Positions 24,638 to 34,633 of a stretch of DNA of 64,000 nucleotides are shown one piece after another. The DNA is taken from positions 295,544 to 359,543 of the forward strand of contig NZ_FOGB01000004.1 in the NCBI RefSeq assembly GCF_900111095.1, written 5' to 3'. Positions within the stretch are counted from its first letter, which is position 1. Every line of letters begins with the position of its first letter. A program made the translations under genes and the position numbers. The stretch comes from Amphritea atlantica. Its GTDB lineage: Bacteria > Pseudomonadota > Gammaproteobacteria > Pseudomonadales > Balneatricaceae. The notes beneath the pieces were generated by a model. The model was not told the DNA's origin. It saw only the letters and a list, made by a program, of their open reading frames with translations, and ran no database searches.

Positions 24638-25329
24638 TCAGTATTAAAAATGTGAATCAGTTTTATGGCGGCACGCAGATTCTCTGGGATCTTAACCTGG
24701 ATATTAAACCGGGTTCCTGCACCTGTATAATGGGGCGCAACGGTGTCGGTAAAACCACGCTGTTAAAGTGCATTATGGGGCTGTTGCCGGTCAGCAGTGG
24801 CGAAATTCTGCTGCAAGGCGAACCGTTGCAGAAGAAAAAAGCGGAGTACCGGGCTCCGGCGGGCATCGGCTATGTGCCCCAGGGGCGGGATATCTTTCCG
24901 TTGCTGACGGTGGAAGAGAATCTGAAAGTGGGGTTGCCGGTGCGCAAGGATGGCGCGAAAGAGATTCCGGAAAAGATTTTCGAGCTGTTTCCGGTGTTGA
25001 AAGAGATGTTGCAACGGCGCGGAGGCGACCTCTCCGGTGGTCAGCAGCAGCAACTGGCCATTGGCCGGGCACTGGTGCTGGAACCGAAGGTGCTGATTCT
25101 CGATGAACCTAATGAAGGTATCCAACCCAATATTGTCAAACAGATTGGAGATGTTATTCTGAAGCTCAATAAGGAGGAGGGGCTGACAGTGATTCTGATT
25201 GAGCAGAAACTGGGCTTTGCGCGCCGGGTTGGCGAGGAGTTTCGGTTGATGGAGCGTGGTCGGGTGGTTGCCAGCGACCGGATGGATAACCTGAGTGAGG
25301 AACTCATCCGCCAGTATCTGGCGGTGTAA
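24634..25329 (+). CDS. urtE: Urea ABC transporter, ATP-binding protein UrtE
   Basis: This 231-residue LivF-type ATPase has Walker A GRNGVGKTT, the GYVPQGRDIFPLLTVEENL region characteristic of UrtE, signature LSGGQQQQLAIGRAL and Walker B LILDEPNEGIQPN. It is the second motor subunit, and ureD follows 3 bp after its stop. Urea import and hydrolysis therefore appear to be one transcript. Confidence 0.93.
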   Translation: MISIKNVNQFYGGTQILWDLNLDIKPGSCTCIMGRNGVGKTTLLKCIMGLLPVSSGEILLQGEPLQKKKAEYRAPAGIGYVPQGRDIFPLLTVEENLKVGLPVRKDGAKEIPEKIFELFPVLKEMLQRRGGDLSGGQQQQLAIGRALVLEPKVLILDEPNEGIQPNIVKQIGDVILKLNKEEGLTVILIEQKLGFARRVGEEFRLMERGRVVASDRMDNLSEELIRQYLAV

Positions 25330-25332
25330 ACT

Positions 25333-26247
25333 ATGACAAGTCTGTCTCAACCGACGCCACGCCTGCCAGAAATCCTGCAGCAGCGGCACGCTTCAGCCTG
25401 GAACGCCGAACTGTCGCTGCAGTTTGGCCGCACAGCCCGGGGTACTGTATTGCAACGCGCTGAACACCAGGGGCCTCTCTACGTGCAGAAAGCGTTTTAC
25501 CCTGAAGGGCCAGACCTGGCCCAGGTCTATCTGCTGCACCCTCCGGGTGGTATGGTTTCCGGTGACCGTCTGCAGATAAGAGTGAATTGTGGTGATAACA
25601 GCCATGCATTGCTGACCACTCCCGGGGCTGGTCGTGTCTACCGGGCGCGGCCTGATCGCAGTCTGCAACACCAGACCAATACACTTAACGTTGGTCCTGA
25701 TAGCTCAGTTGAGTGGCTGCCGATGGAAACTATTCTCTATCCCGATGCCTGTACCCGACTGGACACTCATGTGAATCTGGCGGACGGCGCCCACTTTATC
25801 GGCTGGGAGATCACCAGCCTGGGGATGCCTAACCAGAACCTGCCGTTTGATAGCGGCAATCTTTCCCAGACGCTACAGATCAACCGCAATGGGCGGGTTC
25901 TGTTGCGCGAGCGATTGCAGATTGATGATCGTAACCGGACGTTGCTGGGGGGCAGTGCCGGATTGCGGGGATATCCGGTGACCGGTTTGATGGTGGCCGG
26001 GCCGTTTACCCTGACCGATACTCAGGCCTCAGTGCCGTTGATTGAGACACTGATCAAGCAACTGCGTCAGTTGACTGGTGAGTGCGATGCGTTGGCGGCG
26101 GTGAGTCTGACGGGGGAGTTTATGACGATTCGTTATCTCGGCAACCGGACTGATCAGGCGATGAAACTGTTTATCCGTTGCTGGCATGAGATCCGGCCGC
26201 AACTGCTGGGGCGCGAAGCCTGCGAACCCCGTATCTGGGCGACCTGA
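25333..26247 (+). CDS. ureD: Urease accessory protein UreD
   Basis: This 304-residue scaffold protein binds apo-urease and helps deliver nickel and CO2 with UreF and UreG. Visible family segments are LLHPPGGMVSGDRLQIRVNC, LLTTPGAGRVYRA, VEWLPMETILYPDA and GWEITSLGMPN. Length is normal. It sits between urtE and ureA, joining transport to enzyme maturation. A 67-bp spacer precedes ureA. Confidence 0.93.
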   Translation: MTSLSQPTPRLPEILQQRHASAWNAELSLQFGRTARGTVLQRAEHQGPLYVQKAFYPEGPDLAQVYLLHPPGGMVSGDRLQIRVNCGDNSHALLTTPGAGRVYRARPDRSLQHQTNTLNVGPDSSVEWLPMETILYPDACTRLDTHVNLADGAHFIGWEITSLGMPNQNLPFDSGNLSQTLQINRNGRVLLRERLQIDDRNRTLLGGSAGLRGYPVTGLMVAGPFTLTDTQASVPLIETLIKQLRQLTGECDALAAVSLTGEFMTIRYLGNRTDQAMKLFIRCWHEIRPQLLGREACEPRIWAT

Positions 26248-26314
26248 ATACTGTGAATTCTGAAAGCGTTCATCCGCTGAACGCCATGAACGAGATAAGT
26301 TAAAGGAATAGATG

Positions 26315-26617
26315 ATGGAACTGTTGCCAAGAGAGAAAGACAAGTTACTGGTGTTTACTGCGGCCCTGCTGGCCGAACGTCGCCTTAACCGGGGTCTGAA
26401 ACTGAACTATCCGGAAGCGATGGCCTATCTGACCATGGAGATCATGGAGGGGGCCCGGGATGGTAAAACCGTCGCCGAACTGATGGGCTATGGCAAAACC
26501 CTGTTGAGTGCTGATCAGGTAATGCCCGGAGTGGTGGAGCTGATCCACGAAGTACAGGTGGAAGCGACCTTCCCCGATGGCACTAAACTGGTCACCGTGC
26601 ATAACCCGATCTGCTAA
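26315..26617 (+). CDS. ureA: Urease gamma subunit
   Basis: This 100-residue structural subunit starts [20 protein letters not shown] and contains [20 protein letters not shown], both hallmark UreA segments, and ends THNPI-like (VTVHNPIC). Two ATG codons are adjacent at 26312 and 26315; the second gives the usual 100-residue protein and better spacing from AAAGGAA. It assembles with UreB and UreC in a three-chain urease. Confidence 0.94.
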   Translation: MELLPREKDKLLVFTAALLAERRLNRGLKLNYPEAMAYLTMEIMEGARDGKTVAELMGYGKTLLSADQVMPGVVELIHEVQVEATFPDGTKLVTVHNPIC

Positions 26618-26629
26618 GAGGAGAAGACG

Positions 26630-26956
26630 ATGATTCCTGGAGAGATACAGGCTGCTAAAGGCTCCATTGAGCTGAACGAGGGACGTAAGACGATCTCCCT
26701 GCGGGTGGAAAATCGTGGTGATCGTCCGGTGCAGATCGGTTCCCACTATCATTTTTATGAGGTGAATCCGGCGCTGGAGTTCGACCGCGAACAGGCCCGG
26801 GGTTACCGTCTGAATATTATTTCCGGCACTGCTGTTCGCTTTGAACCGGGCCAGGGGCGTGACGTTGAACTGGTGGAATATGCCGGCAGCCGCACTGTCT
26901 ATGGTTTTCGTGGTGAGGTGATGGGCAGTCTTGAGAGCGGGGAGGATGACGTATGA
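26630..26956 (+). CDS. ureB: Urease beta subunit
   Basis: This 108-residue subunit carries the typical [19 protein letters not shown] start, the [20 protein letters not shown] core and [18 protein letters not shown]. Length and motifs are normal. AGAGGAG precedes it, and it overlaps ureC by 4 nt. It forms part of the rigid urease scaffold and has no catalytic residues. Confidence 0.94.
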   Translation: MIPGEIQAAKGSIELNEGRKTISLRVENRGDRPVQIGSHYHFYEVNPALEFDREQARGYRLNIISGTAVRFEPGQGRDVELVEYAGSRTVYGFRGEVMGSLESGEDDV

Positions 26957-28659
26957 CAAAGATGGATCGCACCGCCTATGCACAGATGTTTGGCCCCACA
27001 ACCGGTGACCGGGTGCGGCTGGGGGATACTGAACTCTGGATTGAGGTTGAGAAAGATTTCACCACCTACGGCGATGAAGTGAAGTTTGGTGGGGGCAAGG
27101 TTATCCGCGACGGTCAGGGGCAGAGTCAACTGAGTAACGATATCTGTGTTGATCTGGTGATCACCAACGCGCTGGTGCTGGATCACTGGGGCATCGTTAA
27201 AGGTGATGTCGGTATCCGTGATGGGCGTATTGTTAAGGTAGGTAAAGCGGGTAACCCGGACACCCAGGATAATGTCGATATCGTTATCGGGCCGGGTACC
27301 GAAGTGATCGCCGGGGAGGGCAGTATTCTCACCGCCGGTGGTATAGATGCGCACATTCATTTTATCTGCCCGCAGCAGATAGAGGAGGCGCTGATGTCCG
27401 GGGTGACCACTATGATTGGGGGCGGAACAGGACCCGCAACCGGCACCAATGCCACTACCTGTACGCCGGGCCCCTGGTATATCGGTAAGATGCTGCAGGC
27501 GACCGATGCTATGCCGATGAATCTGGGTTTTCTGGGTAAGGGGAACGGCAGCCTGCCGAAGCCACTGGAGGAGCAGCTGGAAGCTGGTGCCTGCGGCCTG
27601 AAACTGCATGAGGACTGGGGTACGACCCCGGCATCCATCGATAACTGTCTCTCCGTAGCGGATAAGTATGATGTACAGGTGGCGATCCATACCGACACTC
27701 TGAACGAGTCCGGCTTTGTCGATGACACCCTCGCAGCGTTTAAAGACCGGGTGATTCATACCTATCACACGGAAGGGGCTGGTGGCGGCCACGCGCCGGA
27801 TATTATCCGCGCCTGTGCCTACCCGAATGTACTGCCATCGTCGACCAACCCGACCCGTCCCTACACCCGTAATACGGTGGATGAGCATCTGGATATGTTG
27901 ATGGTGTGTCATCACCTGGACAGTAATATTCCCGAAGATGTCGCCTTCGCCGATTCGCGGATCCGTAAAGAGACCATTGCGGCGGAGGATATCTTCCACG
28001 ATCGTGGTGCCTTCAGCATGATCTCGTCGGACTCTCAGGCAATGGGCCGGGTGGGTGAAGTTGTCACCCGTACCTGGCAGACCGCCCATAAGATGAAAAC
28101 GCAGTTTGGTTTGCTGCCGGAAGATGAAACCCTGGGCTGCGATAACTTCCGTGCCCGTCGTTATATTGCCAAGTACACCATTAATCCGGCGATTGCCCAC
28201 GGCATCTCTCACGAGGTAGGCTCGATTGAACCGGGCAAACTGGCGGATCTGGTGTTGTGGAAACCGGCATTCTTTGGCGTTAAACCCTCGCTGATTATCA
28301 AGGGTGGCATGATTGCCGCGGCGCCGATGGGTGATCCGAATGCCTCTATTCCAACCCCGCAACCGGTACACTACCGGCCGATGTTTGGTTCTTTTGGTCA
28401 GGCTCCGGCTAAGACCTCGGTGACCTTTGTCTCTGGCGCGGCGCTGGAAAAAGATATTGGTGGGCAACTGGGGCTGAACCGTCGCCTGGTGGCCTGTTCT
28501 AATACCCGGAATATCGGCAAGAAAGATATGGTGCATAACGACTGGATGCCGGTCATTACGGTTGATCCGCAAACCTACGAGGTGCGGGCCGATGGTGAGT
28601 TGTTAACCTGTGAACCGGCGGACGTTTTGCCACTGGCGCAACTGTACAACTTGTTTTAA
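26953..28659 (+). CDS. ureC: Urease alpha (catalytic) subunit
   Basis: This 568-residue amidohydrolase binds the two nickel ions and hydrolyses urea to ammonia and carbamate. The active-site set is intact and numbered as in the Klebsiella enzyme: H134 and H136 in AHIHF, the carbamylated lysine K217 in GLKLHEDWG, and the flap C319-H320 in MVCHHLD. The N-terminal signature [20 protein letters not shown] is present. It is a full-length, probably functional urease. The long antisense frame over it is a shadow. Confidence 0.96.
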   Translation: MTKMDRTAYAQMFGPTTGDRVRLGDTELWIEVEKDFTTYGDEVKFGGGKVIRDGQGQSQLSNDICVDLVITNALVLDHWGIVKGDVGIRDGRIVKVGKAGNPDTQDNVDIVIGPGTEVIAGEGSILTAGGIDAHIHFICPQQIEEALMSGVTTMIGGGTGPATGTNATTCTPGPWYIGKMLQATDAMPMNLGFLGKGNGSLPKPLEEQLEAGACGLKLHEDWGTTPASIDNCLSVADKYDVQVAIHTDTLNESGFVDDTLAAFKDRVIHTYHTEGAGGGHAPDIIRACAYPNVLPSSTNPTRPYTRNTVDEHLDMLMVCHHLDSNIPEDVAFADSRIRKETIAAEDIFHDRGAFSMISSDSQAMGRVGEVVTRTWQTAHKMKTQFGLLPEDETLGCDNFRARRYIAKYTINPAIAHGISHEVGSIEPGKLADLVLWKPAFFGVKPSLIIKGGMIAAAPMGDPNASIPTPQPVHYRPMFGSFGQAPAKTSVTFVSGAALEKDIGGQLGLNRRLVACSNTRNIGKKDMVHNDWMPVITVDPQTYEVRADGELLTCEPADVLPLAQLYNLF

Positions 28660-28698
28660 GCGAAGCCGTTTTTTAACGCCTGTTTTTAAGGAAAAGAG

Positions 28699-29145
28699 AT
28701 GCTGGAAGTTTATGAGCGCTTAGGCGATCACTGCCACGAAACGGTGTATACCACCGTGGTGCTGAGTCAGGAACAGAGAGACCGGGGCCGGTTGAAACTG
28801 ACCGGTGAAAATGGTGAAGAGATCCGTCTGTTTCTGGAGCGGGGCAAACCGTTGCTGGTGGGCGAGTATCTGAAAAGCAGTTGTGGCAAATTTATTAAGG
28901 TCGAAGGTGCGGTCGAGCCGGTAACCCACGCTGAATGTGATGACTGGCAGACCTTTGCCCGGGCCTGTTATCACCTGGGCAACCGGCACGTAAAACTCCA
29001 GGTGGGGGAGCGCTGGTTGCGGATGCAGCCGGATCATGTGCTGGAGGAGATGCTGGAACTGTTAGGTCTGACCCTGACCCACCTGGAAGACGTATTTGTA
29101 CCGGAATCGGGAGCCTACAGTCATGGCGGCCATCACCACCACTGA
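28699..29145 (+). CDS. ureE: Urease accessory protein UreE, nickel metallochaperone
   Basis: This 148-residue protein has the UreE N-terminal peptide-binding part (QEQRDRGRLKLTGENGEEI) and the metal-binding C-terminal domain with the conserved NRHVKLQVGERWLRM segment. It ends in a histidine cluster HGGHHHH that can bind nickel; many UreE proteins have such a tail. The last 23 bp encode the tail and also contain the ureF start codon, so ureE and ureF overlap. Confidence 0.93.
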   Translation: MLEVYERLGDHCHETVYTTVVLSQEQRDRGRLKLTGENGEEIRLFLERGKPLLVGEYLKSSCGKFIKVEGAVEPVTHAECDDWQTFARACYHLGNRHVKLQVGERWLRMQPDHVLEEMLELLGLTLTHLEDVFVPESGAYSHGGHHHH

Positions 29146-29803
29146 TAGCGCGCTGTTAAGGCTGATGCAGCTGAGTAGCGTGAGCCTGCCAGTGGGGGGC
29201 TATGCCTTCTCTCAGGGGCTGGAGTATGCCATTGACACCGGTTGGATCAGAAACGCTCAGCAGGTATCTGAGTGGCTGGAACAGCAACTGCTCTATTCGG
29301 TCGCGCAGACCGATCTGCCGTTGTTGCGACTGGCAATGACCGCTGCAGCTTCGCAGGATCAGCAACAGCTGCAACAGTGCAACGATCTGGCGCTGGCCTG
29401 CCGTGAAACCCGTGAGTTGCGACTCACAGACAGCGCGATGGGGGAGGCGATGAACCGTTTGCTGGTCAGCCTTGACCTGTCCCAGCCGTTGCCGCCATCC
29501 GCTGAGTTAAGCTTTGTTGTGCTGTTTGGTATCGCCGCGCAGAACTGGCAGATCGATTATCCGACCACCGCCCTGGGGTTTCTCTGGTCATGGCTGGAAA
29601 ATCAGGTCGCGGCCGCGACTAAACTGGTACCTTTGGGGCAGACCCAGGCTCAGCAGTTGCTGGGCGAGCTGCAACCACTGTTACCCCAGGCGATCAGTCG
29701 GGCAGACGCGGTTACAGACGATGAGATTGGCAGTGGTCTGCAAGGGCTGGCTATCGCCAGTGCGGGCCATGAAACACAGTATTCAAGATTATTCCGTTCC
29801 TGA
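29123..29803 (+). CDS. ureF: Urease accessory protein UreF
   Basis: This 226-residue helical protein acts as the gate between UreD and UreG in urease activation. Family segments are [30 protein letters not shown] and [18 protein letters not shown] chose ATG 29123, inside the end of ureE, because GGGAG precedes it and the protein then has the usual start; a GTG upstream at 29096 would add nine unlike residues. Coupled translation with ureE is likely. Confidence 0.92.
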   Translation: MAAITTTDSALLRLMQLSSVSLPVGGYAFSQGLEYAIDTGWIRNAQQVSEWLEQQLLYSVAQTDLPLLRLAMTAAASQDQQQLQQCNDLALACRETRELRLTDSAMGEAMNRLLVSLDLSQPLPPSAELSFVVLFGIAAQNWQIDYPTTALGFLWSWLENQVAAATKLVPLGQTQAQQLLGELQPLLPQAISRADAVTDDEIGSGLQGLAIASAGHETQYSRLFRS

Positions 29804-29841
29804 CAGGATCAGGCGGAACAGTAACATTCAGGAGCGTTATT

Positions 29842-30504
29842 TTGAGCACACAACAGCCAGGTAAACCAAAACAAACACTGCGTGTCGGCGTAGGTGGTCC
29901 GGTCGGATCGGGTAAAACAGCGCTGCTACGCTCACTCTGTTCAGCGATGCGCGAACATTACGATATCGCCGTTGTCACCAACGATATCTATACCCAGGAG
30001 GATGCGAAATTTCTCACCCAGCATGAGGCGCTGGATGCCGACCGTATTATCGGCGTAGAGACCGGAGGGTGTCCGCATACGGCGATCCGTGAAGATGCCT
30101 CGATGAATCTGGCGGCGATAGATCAACTGATCGCCCGTCATGGTGCGCTGGATGTGGTGTTTGTCGAAAGCGGTGGCGATAATCTTAGTGCCACTTTCAG
30201 CCCGGAACTGTCGGATCTGACTATTTATGTGATCGATGTCTCCGCAGGCGATAAGATTCCCCGTAAGGGTGGGCCGGGCATTACCCGCTCCGATCTGCTG
30301 ATTATCAATAAGACCGATCTGGCACCATTGGTAGGGGCATCACTGGAGGTGATGGATGTGGATGCCAAACGGATGCGTGGCGAGCGCCCCTTTGTCTTTT
30401 CGAATCTGAAAAAGGCGGAAGGGCTGCAACAGATTATCGACTTTATCGTATCCGAAGGGATGCTGGAATCGAAGCAACTGCCGCCGGTTAAGGCAGTTGT
30501 CTGA
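29842..30504 (+). CDS. ureG: Urease accessory protein UreG, GTPase
   Basis: This 220-residue SIMIBI-class GTPase supplies nickel to urease on GTP hydrolysis. The P-loop [25 protein letters not shown], the metal-binding C-P-H in [10 protein letters not shown], and the base-recognition NKTD are all present. It starts with TTG at 29842, supported by AGGAG seven bases upstream. Length is normal. Confidence 0.94.
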   Translation: MSTQQPGKPKQTLRVGVGGPVGSGKTALLRSLCSAMREHYDIAVVTNDIYTQEDAKFLTQHEALDADRIIGVETGGCPHTAIREDASMNLAAIDQLIARHGALDVVFVESGGDNLSATFSPELSDLTIYVIDVSAGDKIPRKGGPGITRSDLLIINKTDLAPLVGASLEVMDVDAKRMRGERPFVFSNLKKAEGLQQIIDFIVSEGMLESKQLPPVKAVV

Positions 30505-30533
30505 AATTTAATAGGATAGTAAGGAGCACAACA

Positions 30534-31124
30534 ATGAATAAACGCAATCAGTTACGTCTGCTGGCCCTGGCCGGTGCAATGGCACCTCTGTCAGCTATGG
30601 CACATACCGGTCATGAAGTGGCCGGTTTTGTTCAGGGTATTCTGCATCCACTATCGGGCGCAGATCATCTGCTGGTGATGCTGGCCGTGGGTCTGATGGC
30701 GGTTGGTAAGACGCATGACATGTCCAGCCGCACCCGTATTGCCGTTCCTGCCGCATTCTTGCTGGCGATGGTCGCGGGTACTCTGCTGGCAATGACCGGA
30801 CTGAGCGTGCCGTTCGTCGAACAGGGGATTGTGGTTTCCGTGATCGCTGCAGGTGTGCTGCTGGCACTGGCGGTGCGTTTCTCTCTGGTGGCGGGGATAG
30901 CTGTCGCGTCAGGTTTTGCCCTGTTCCACGGCCTGGCCCATGGCGCTGAACTGCCACTGGCAGTCCATCCACTTGCCTACATCGCTGGATTCCTGATCAC
31001 TACATCGGTGCTGCTGGTGGCAGGCACTCGTCTGGGCCAGCTGGCTGATAGCTACAGTATGGGTATGGTTTCCCGTATTGCCGGTGTTGCGGTGGCGGCG
31101 TTTGGTGTGCTGGCGGCGGTTTGA
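30534..31124 (+). CDS. ureJ: HupE/UreJ-family nickel permease
   Basis: This 196-residue inner-membrane protein has a signal-like first helix (ending SAMAHTGHE) and about six further hydrophobic segments. The family motif HPLSGADHLLVMLAVG is present, as is FALFHGLAHGAEL. HupE/UreJ proteins are secondary transporters for nickel (or cobalt) and often close urease operons. Thirty bases separate it from ureG and AAGGAG precedes it. A hairpin follows the stop. Confidence 0.9.
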   Translation: MNKRNQLRLLALAGAMAPLSAMAHTGHEVAGFVQGILHPLSGADHLLVMLAVGLMAVGKTHDMSSRTRIAVPAAFLLAMVAGTLLAMTGLSVPFVEQGIVVSVIAAGVLLALAVRFSLVAGIAVASGFALFHGLAHGAELPLAVHPLAYIAGFLITTSVLLVAGTRLGQLADSYSMGMVSRIAGVAVAAFGVLAAV

Positions 31125-31141
31125 TTGGCAGCAGGTATGTA

Positions 31142-31175
31142 CTCTCCCTGTACTTGATGTTACAGGGAGAGCTTT
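31142..31175 (+). terminator. Likely terminator of the urea operon
   Basis: CTCTCCCTGTA (31142-31152) and TACAGGGAGAG (31161-31171) form a perfect 11-bp stem with an 8-base loop, 17 bp after the ureJ stop. Only a short CTTT follows, so it may be a weak intrinsic terminator. The next 200 bp to 31380 hold nothing else recognised. Confidence 0.65.
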
Positions 31176-31379
31176 AGGGGGAAAGCAATGATGATGCGCG
31201 GGATGCTGATTTCCACGGAGTATATCTTGAGGAACTGATCTGGCTAAGCAGATAGCTAAATCTGAACTACTAAAACTGTAGAGAAATGTTAAAAAATACC
31301 TGATAAAATTCAATAAATTGCGTTGATTTTTAAGTGGTGTGTACAGCGTTACGTTAATTTGTTGATGTCTAGGTAAAAA

Positions 31380-32930
31380 ATGGCAATTGAAATTATCTCA
31401 GGTGAAAATGCATGGTCAAGGGATAACCAGAGAAACAAAACCAGACGGTGGCCCTCCAGACGGAATCCTGAACGCTTATACCCCATCGCAACCCCCGAAG
31501 CAAAAGTAAGCTTTAAGATTAATCCCGATGAGAAGATTTTTTGTATCGGGTCCTGTTTTGCCAATGAGATAAGCCAGGCGCTATATCGACAGAATTATGA
31601 TGTGCTATCCATTTTTCATGATTTACCAAAATCAGAGGATAGTCCCTTTAATAACGATTCTGTTTTTCATAAATATAATGTTGCTTCTATCTATAATGAA
31701 TTGGCATGGGCGTTAGATCCCGAGCAACCCTACTGTCATGATCAAGTGCTGATCAATATCGGTGAGGACATTGTTCAGGACTATCAATTGACCGGGAAGC
31801 AGCGAAGTTACAGCCGTGAATTTGGTAAAACATTTCGTGATGCGTTTAACCGCGCATTTTCTGCAATCAGAGAAGCCGATGTCGTTATATTGACTCTGGG
31901 TGTCAGTGAAGTCTGGTTTGATAAAGACACACAGCGATATTTGAATGTTGCTGTGCCACACAGTTTGATAAAAACGTACCCGGAACGGTTTGAACTGCAT
32001 GTATTTGACTATGAAACTACCTCGTTTTATCTGAATGCAATCTATCAGTTGCTGACAACGCATCTTAAGCCTGATTTCAGGTTGTTAGTTACCGTTTCTC
32101 CAATACCGCTTACCTATACATTCAGGGAGCAGGATGTCTTTATATCTAACAGTTACTCTAAAGCGGTGCTCAGGGTTACGGTAGAGGAGCTTGTCGCGAG
32201 TAAAGCCAATGTTAACTATTTTCCCAGCTATGAATTTGTCACACTGAGTAATCCGTCAGCAATCTGGCGTCATGATGATTACCGGCATGTTGATTCAAGC
32301 TTTGTTGATTACATCATGGGTAATGTCATGGCTCAATTCACTGATGCAACTGACGCGGACCATGAAAAGAACTTGCTACTTAAAGTTAAGTCTTTGTATT
32401 ACGGTGGTTTCATTAAGGATGCTAAAAAATTATTGTCGCTAATAAGAAAGGGTCAGAAAACCAGCTCTACAGAGGTTTTTCTGCTCTGGACCGCGATGAA
32501 TACAGGTTTGAGTGGGAAGGTTAAATTACTATTTTTTAAATGTTCTTCCTATCTTAAAACCTATCGTCATCTGAGCTTTGTTCAACATATCGATTCGGTC
32601 TTGAGTATATTCAGGAAGCTATCCAAGGACGCCTTAGTTGGCCATGTAGATCATTGGGACGGTCAGTGTCTTAATGGTTGGGCCTGTAATCAGAACAGCG
32701 GTAAGCCGGTTCAGATTAAAGTGCTGCTGGGTAAGGCAGTTATAAAAACAGAGATCCCTGCTTTAGCCCGTCCGGATGTTGCCAGACATCTGGGGCTCAA
32801 AAATGAAAACGTTGGCTTCAAAGTACCTTTAGATTTGAGCCAGACAGAGGGACAACTGATTAGGGTTGTGTTCGCCGAGAGTGGTGATGATCTGAACTTT
32901 AGTCCCATCTATATCGAAGCTAAAAAGTAG
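31380..32930 (+). CDS. GSCFA-domain protein with C-terminal GW module
   Basis: This 516-residue protein has the GSCFA signature (FCIGSCFANEI, about residues 55-65) and downstream SGNH-like features: ADVVILTLGVSEVWFD, LLVTVSPIPLTYTF, and DDYRHVDSSFVDYIM with a possible catalytic His. This family is linked to surface polysaccharide modification. Residues about 330-415 are helical. Residues about 417-510 form a separate module (GHVDHWDGQCLNGWACN, RPDVARHLGL, VGFKVPLDLS) that recurs at the end of the sulfotransferase at 59254-60177. No signal peptide is seen. It is monocistronic between the urea and TRAP loci; the substrate is unknown. Confidence 0.78.
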   Translation: MAIEIISGENAWSRDNQRNKTRRWPSRRNPERLYPIATPEAKVSFKINPDEKIFCIGSCFANEISQALYRQNYDVLSIFHDLPKSEDSPFNNDSVFHKYNVASIYNELAWALDPEQPYCHDQVLINIGEDIVQDYQLTGKQRSYSREFGKTFRDAFNRAFSAIREADVVILTLGVSEVWFDKDTQRYLNVAVPHSLIKTYPERFELHVFDYETTSFYLNAIYQLLTTHLKPDFRLLVTVSPIPLTYTFREQDVFISNSYSKAVLRVTVEELVASKANVNYFPSYEFVTLSNPSAIWRHDDYRHVDSSFVDYIMGNVMAQFTDATDADHEKNLLLKVKSLYYGGFIKDAKKLLSLIRKGQKTSSTEVFLLWTAMNTGLSGKVKLLFFKCSSYLKTYRHLSFVQHIDSVLSIFRKLSKDALVGHVDHWDGQCLNGWACNQNSGKPVQIKVLLGKAVIKTEIPALARPDVARHLGLKNENVGFKVPLDLSQTEGQLIRVVFAESGDDLNFSPIYIEAKK

Positions 32931-32972
32931 AGAGTATCGTTTTAGTATATTCCTTAACTATGATTCTGCTTG

Positions 32973-33899
32973 TTATTTTATCTTAAACAGATTCTCTGAA
33001 CTTTCAGAAAGCTCTTTCAGGCGTTTTTTTAACAGTTTACAAAAATCCAGTGCCAATTGTGATACCGGTCGGGTTGCGGGGTAGATCAGGTTGTAATTAA
33101 AGCGTATTGAGGGGGCGAAGGGTTTCACTATCAGGCCCTGTTTTATGAAGCCTATAGCGGTAACCGGATCAACCAGGGATACGCCTGAACCTGAAAGCAC
33201 ATAGCTACAGGCAACATGAGATACCTGAGTATCAAATAGCATTTTTCTGTTTACCTCGGCGTGTTCGAAGACATCATCCACTTTGTAGCGAATACTTTGC
33301 TCTGTACCCAGTGATATAAACACCTCATTTTCCAGATCTTCTGGTGTGATAGTCGCTTTACTTTGGAGGCAGTGACCGGGCGGCAAAATACAAACCAGTT
33401 CACTGTGCGCCAGTGATTCGGTTTTGATTGCTGGATCAGACACCGCGATTGCAGAGAGACCGATGTCGAAATGCTGAGTGGAGATCCAGTCAGCCACCTG
33501 CTGAGAGCTGCGTACCTGCAGTGTCATCGAAATACCATGATTCTGCTCCATAAATTCACTGGAAACTTTGGGGAGTAACGTATGCGCAAGCGCGGGCATA
33601 CAAGCTATTCGAAGTGTTCCCCGATGAAATGCTCTTAACTCTTCAGCTGTTCGTGCCAGTTTTTCGATGCCGACAAATGAGCGCTCTATCTCTTCAAACA
33701 GAATCTGCGCTTCAGGCGTAGGGATCAGTCTTTTCTTCTGTCGCTCAAAAAGGGGGACTTTAACGGAGTCTTCAAAATCACTGAGCAGTCGACTGACCGC
33801 CGGCTGGGAAATATAGAGAATCTCCGCTGCGCCTGTGGTGGTTCCAGCGATCATGACCGCACGAAATGCTTCGACCTGTCTGAAACTTAATTTAGCCAT
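32973..33899 (-). CDS. LysR-family regulator (OccR/NocR-like), divergent from TRAP/oxidase cluster
   Basis: This 308-residue regulator has an N-terminal HTH (residues about 5-63: SFRQVEAFRAVMIAGTTTGA, ISQPAVSRLLSDFE) and a LysR ligand domain (GTLRIACMPALAHTLLPKV, GSGVSLVDPVTAIGFI). The HTH wording and the VDPVTA segment resemble regulators of opine catabolism such as OccR and NocR. It is divergent from the TRAP and oxidase genes, which supports control of that operon. The inducer is presumably the imported compound. The 146-bp gap holds an AT-rich dyad. Confidence 0.85.
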   Translation of the reverse strand: MAKLSFRQVEAFRAVMIAGTTTGAAEILYISQPAVSRLLSDFEDSVKVPLFERQKKRLIPTPEAQILFEEIERSFVGIEKLARTAEELRAFHRGTLRIACMPALAHTLLPKVSSEFMEQNHGISMTLQVRSSQQVADWISTQHFDIGLSAIAVSDPAIKTESLAHSELVCILPPGHCLQSKATITPEDLENEVFISLGTEQSIRYKVDDVFEHAEVNRKMLFDTQVSHVACSYVLSGSGVSLVDPVTAIGFIKQGLIVKPFAPSIRFNYNLIYPATRPVSQLALDFCKLLKKRLKELSESSENLFKIK

Positions 33900-33948
33900 T
33901 TATGCCCCTCCTGATGGTTCTCCTGATCTGTCATAAATATAACATTGT

Positions 33949-33968
33949 ATTATCAACTACGTAATAAT
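33949..33968. promoter_or_regulatory. AT-rich dyad in the LysR/TRAP divergent promoter
   Basis: ATTAT-N10-ATAAT is a short perfect inverted repeat within TATTATCAACTACGTAATAA-type sequence. It lies midway between the divergent starts at 33899 and 34046. LysR boxes are AT-rich interrupted dyads, so it is a plausible but weak operator call. Confidence 0.35.
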
Positions 33969-34045
33969 TGGTATTTGATATTATTTGTTTGATTTATGAT
34001 CATGTAACAACACAAACAGGGGTGCTTCTCCGGAAGTGCTGATTT

Positions 34046-34633
34046 ATGGGCTCCAGCATAGAGATAATAATTATGGAGGCACTGTTCAGATACACTTTGG
34101 CGATATTGATTAGTACGGTTGCAGGTATGCAATTCGTTCAGGTGATAACGCGCTATGTTTTCGAAACACCGATTATGGGGCTGGAAGAGATTGCGGTTAT
34201 TCCAACGTTATGGCTCTACATTCTCGGTGCTGTCAATGCGTCCCGTGAAGACACTCAGATCCGGGCAAATGTGCTCGAAGTCTTCCTCAGCACAGAACGG
34301 GCACGTCATATTCTTTTGGTTGTTTCTGAGTCTGTCAGTCTGATCATCTCGGGTTGGCTGACTTACTGGGCCTGGGATTACTTTAAATATGCGGTGCGGG
34401 TAGAAAAAGAGACTCCAACCCTTTATTTGCCAACACTTATCTATGAATCAGCTCTGTTTATTGGTTTGTTACTGATGACATTTTATGTCTTGATGCATCT
34501 GTTCAGACATATTCGGGTATTGCTCTCAGGGGACGTTGGCGCTGATAAGTTGATTGATCATGAGCATCCTCATACGAGTGAACTTGATGAGTTTGAGTTG
34601 CTGTCACCGAAAGAGGATCGTAACAATGGTTGA
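34046..34633 (+). CDS. dctQ: TRAP transporter small membrane subunit (DctQ-like)
   Basis: This 195-residue protein has four hydrophobic helices (RYTLAILISTVAGMQFVQ, PTLWLYILGAVNAS, HILLVVSESVSLIISGWLTY, SALFIGLLLMTFYVLMHLF) and a DctQ-type ITRYVFETPIMGLEEIA segment after helix 1. It is the small integral subunit of a tripartite TRAP importer. Its last 8 bp overlap dctM. ATG 34046 has GGAAG upstream; ATG 34073 is an alternative. The C-terminal tail is acidic and soluble. Confidence 0.88.
   Translation: MGSSIEIIIMEALFRYTLAILISTVAGMQFVQVITRYVFETPIMGLEEIAVIPTLWLYILGAVNASREDTQIRANVLEVFLSTERARHILLVVSESVSLIISGWLTYWAWDYFKYAVRVEKETPTLYLPTLIYESALFIGLLLMTFYVLMHLFRHIRVLLSGDVGADKLIDHEHPHTSELDEFELLSPKEDRNNG

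Noticed and set aside
26899..28572. A 557-codon open frame on the minus strand across ureC
   Set aside because: It is exactly antisense to an intact, fully motif-supported ureC and its product is low-complexity, rich in His/Arg/Thr as expected of a shadow frame.
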